Assembly (NCBI GenBank): GCA_021793945.1
Contig: JAJYRT010000091.1
Location: forward strand, 1-7,394
From: Thermoplasmata archaeon
Lineage (GTDB): Archaea; Thermoplasmatota; Thermoplasmata; Thermoplasmatales; Thermoplasmataceae
DNA: 7,394 nucleotides
Reading direction: 5' to 3'
Position numbers and translations under genes: made by a program. The notes under the pieces are model-generated. The model searched no databases, had not been told where the DNA came from, and saw only the letters and a program-made list of their open reading frames with translations. This document shows positions 6,506-7,394 of the stretch, piece after piece. The number at the start of each line of letters is the position of its first letter. Positions within the stretch are counted from its first letter, which is position 1.

Positions 6506-7045
6506 GTGAAAATTCAATATGTAATCATAGACATTATGGTTCTTCAGGGTCGTGGATTCGTACCGAAGATTAGGGGCAGTACCATCAAGATGCTTGAGGT
6601 TCTTAGAGATAATTATGACTAGAATTTAGGCGCCAAATCTTACGAAATTGAGCAGGGACATTGCATAATTGAAAATGAACAAAGGAAAAAATACTGTGGG
6701 GAGCAGAAAAATTCAGAGGAATTCTCAAGGCACCAATGGGAGACCTCAGAATCAGGAATAACGACGGAACAGAACCTGCTCTTGACACAATTCTCGGTCT
6801 AAGTTCAATCTGGATCTCTTCGCAAACATAAGACCAATAAGGTTGCTTCCGGGCATTTTGTCAGTTATACGTGGGATGGATTTAACCAGCTCAATAGATT
6901 AAACTATTGTGGGGGAAAACACTGAAGGATTGTATGAAAGTCATTTCGGTGGGAGCTTTCACAAAACACATGATAGAAGAAATGAACAATACATAGATGT
7001 CAAATTAGTGACGGAGGTTTCCAAAGCTTCGAAAGGATAAATCGC
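6506..7045 (+). pseudogene. Decayed isopropylmalate/isocitrate dehydrogenase-family gene
   Basis: The remains of a beta-decarboxylating dehydrogenase (NAD(P)-dependent oxidation of isopropylmalate, isocitrate, homoisocitrate or tartrate) are spread over three pieces. From GTG 6506 one frame reads VKIQYVIIDIMVLQGRG, a damaged form of the N-terminal GDGIGPE strand, then STIKMLEVLRDNYD, and stops at TAG 6620-6622. From about 6697 another frame reads EKFRGILKAPMGDLRIR and then NNDGTEPALDTILGL, up to about 6804. From 6810 a third frame reads LDLFANIRPIRLLPG, meets TAA at 6900-6902, and continues TIVGENTEGLY, where the family's Arg in RENTEG is now Gly. SFERINR at 7025-7045, in yet another frame, fits the GSERIAR segment. 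Only about half of a normal 330-350-residue enzyme remains; the C-terminal half is missing before the tRNA gene. Several frameshifts, two internal stops and lost catalytic residues make this a true relic rather than a sequencing error. The subfamily cannot be decided. Confidence 0.87.
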
Positions 7046-7130
7046 AATATTGTTCCATGGCAGTTATAAATATTGACAAAATCTCTTAATTTATTTGTCT
7101 TCGAAGAACAGCACTGAACTCTTAAGAATA

Positions 7131-7203
7131 TGCCTTGAGCCGGGATTGAACCAGCGACCTCCAGATCTTCAGTCTGGCGCTCTCCCTACTGAGCTATCAA
7201 GGC
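7131..7203 (-). tRNA. tRNA-Phe (anticodon GAA)
   Basis: Read on the - strand, the sequence folds into a full cloverleaf of 73 bases. The acceptor stem is GCCTTGA/TCAAGGC, the D stem GCTC/GAGC, the anticodon stem CCAGA/TCTGG with loop CTGAAGA, and the T arm GCTGG-TTCAATC-CCGGC. The anticodon GAA (+ strand 7168-7170) decodes phenylalanine. The discriminator base is A and no CCA is encoded, so CCA must be added after transcription. There is no intron. Confidence 0.97.
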
Positions 7204-7225
7204 TTTAACCTCTATATTCCTGAGG

Positions 7226-7237
7226 TTTATTTAATTT
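7226..7237 (-). promoter_or_regulatory. TATA box of the tRNA-Phe gene
   Basis: On the - strand this reads AAATTAAATAAA, centred about 28 bases before the 5' end of the tRNA. That is the usual place for an archaeal box A with a short leader. The promoter is back to back with that of the NAC gene. Confidence 0.6.
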
Positions 7238-7275
7238 CCCCTTCGATGGCAAATTGCTAAAAAGACAGTGTGAAA

Positions 7276-7284
7276 TTTATTTAT
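7276..7284 (+). promoter_or_regulatory. TATA box of the NAC gene
   Basis: TTTATTTAT is centred 30 bases before the ATG at 7310. This predicts a leaderless or very short-leadered mRNA; no Shine-Dalgarno sequence precedes the ATG. Confidence 0.55.
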
Positions 7285-7309
7285 CCTCATTTGCCATAGG
7301 TTTTTTATC

Positions 7310-7394
7310 ATGATTCCGGGCAAGATGAATTCCAGGGAAATGAAGCGAATGATGGCGCAGATGGGCATTAAATCCGACGAGATGCCCGATGTCA
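7310..7394 (+). CDS. nac: Nascent polypeptide-associated complex protein, N-terminus (partial)
   Basis: The first 28 codons are present and the gene leaves the window. MIPGKMNSREMKRMMAQMGIKSDEM matches the conserved start of archaeal NAC (MIPG..N.R..KRMM.QMGI), a ribosome-associated homodimeric chaperone that binds emerging polypeptides. The NAC beta-barrel domain and the C-terminal UBA domain lie beyond the edge. The gene diverges from tRNA-Phe with 106 bases between them. It is a housekeeping gene and marks the return to core genome. Confidence 0.88.
   Translation, partial: MIPGKMNSREMKRMMAQMGIKSDEMPDV

Noticed and set aside
6603..6788. 61-codon - strand open frame
   Set aside because: It lies antisense to the dehydrogenase pseudogene, whose + strand pieces explain the sequence better.
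1..7394. CRISPR arrays, insertion sequences, rRNA genes, long direct repeats
   Set aside because: I looked for regularly spaced repeats, transposase motifs and terminal repeats on both strands and found none.

Overview
The window looks like a chromosomal segment of an archaeon, most likely of the Thermoplasmatales (Thermoplasma/Ferroplasma-like). The evidence is leaderless genes with AT-rich TATA boxes about 26 bases before the start codon, an HTH_10 (bacterio-opsin-activator type) regulator, the beginning of an archaeal NAC gene, and a tRNA-Phe(GAA) with no encoded CCA. The order-level call is an inference from gene style. I recognised no species-specific marker.

Layout, left to right. Bases 1-87 carry the end of an unidentified gene on the + strand. 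An M20-family metallopeptidase of carboxypeptidase G2 type (68-1234) overlaps it. A major facilitator transporter follows (1405-2823), then a T-rich terminator and about 400 bases with no intact gene. Next comes a two-gene operon with a 17-base overlap: a homocitrate synthase-like DRE-TIM metallolyase (3287-4336) and a CaiB/BaiF (class III) CoA-transferase (4320-5474). An HTH_10 regulator has its own promoter (5610-6257). A badly decayed isopropylmalate/isocitrate-type dehydrogenase pseudogene (about 6506-7045) lies beyond it. The right end looks like core genome: tRNA-Phe on the - strand, diverging from the NAC gene that runs off the window.

The most interesting signal is regulatory. A perfect inverted repeat built on CTAAC-NN-GTTAG occurs once upstream of the transporter and once upstream of the lyase/CoA-transferase operon. 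I found no other copy. In both places its centre is exactly 42.5 bases before the ATG and 16.5 bases before the centre of the TATA element. This links the transporter and the operon as one regulon, and it also fixes the lyase start at the ATG at 3287.

Taken together, I infer a small uptake-and-catabolism module. The transporter would import an organic acid, perhaps a hydroxy-di- or tricarboxylate. The class III CoA-transferase would charge it with CoA, and the DRE-TIM enzyme would cleave it (or condense it) by Claisen chemistry. The HTH_10 protein is a candidate regulator. The substrate cannot be read from the sequence. The dead dehydrogenase belongs to the family that acts after homocitrate/isopropylmalate-type synthases, so it may be a lost former step or an unrelated relic.
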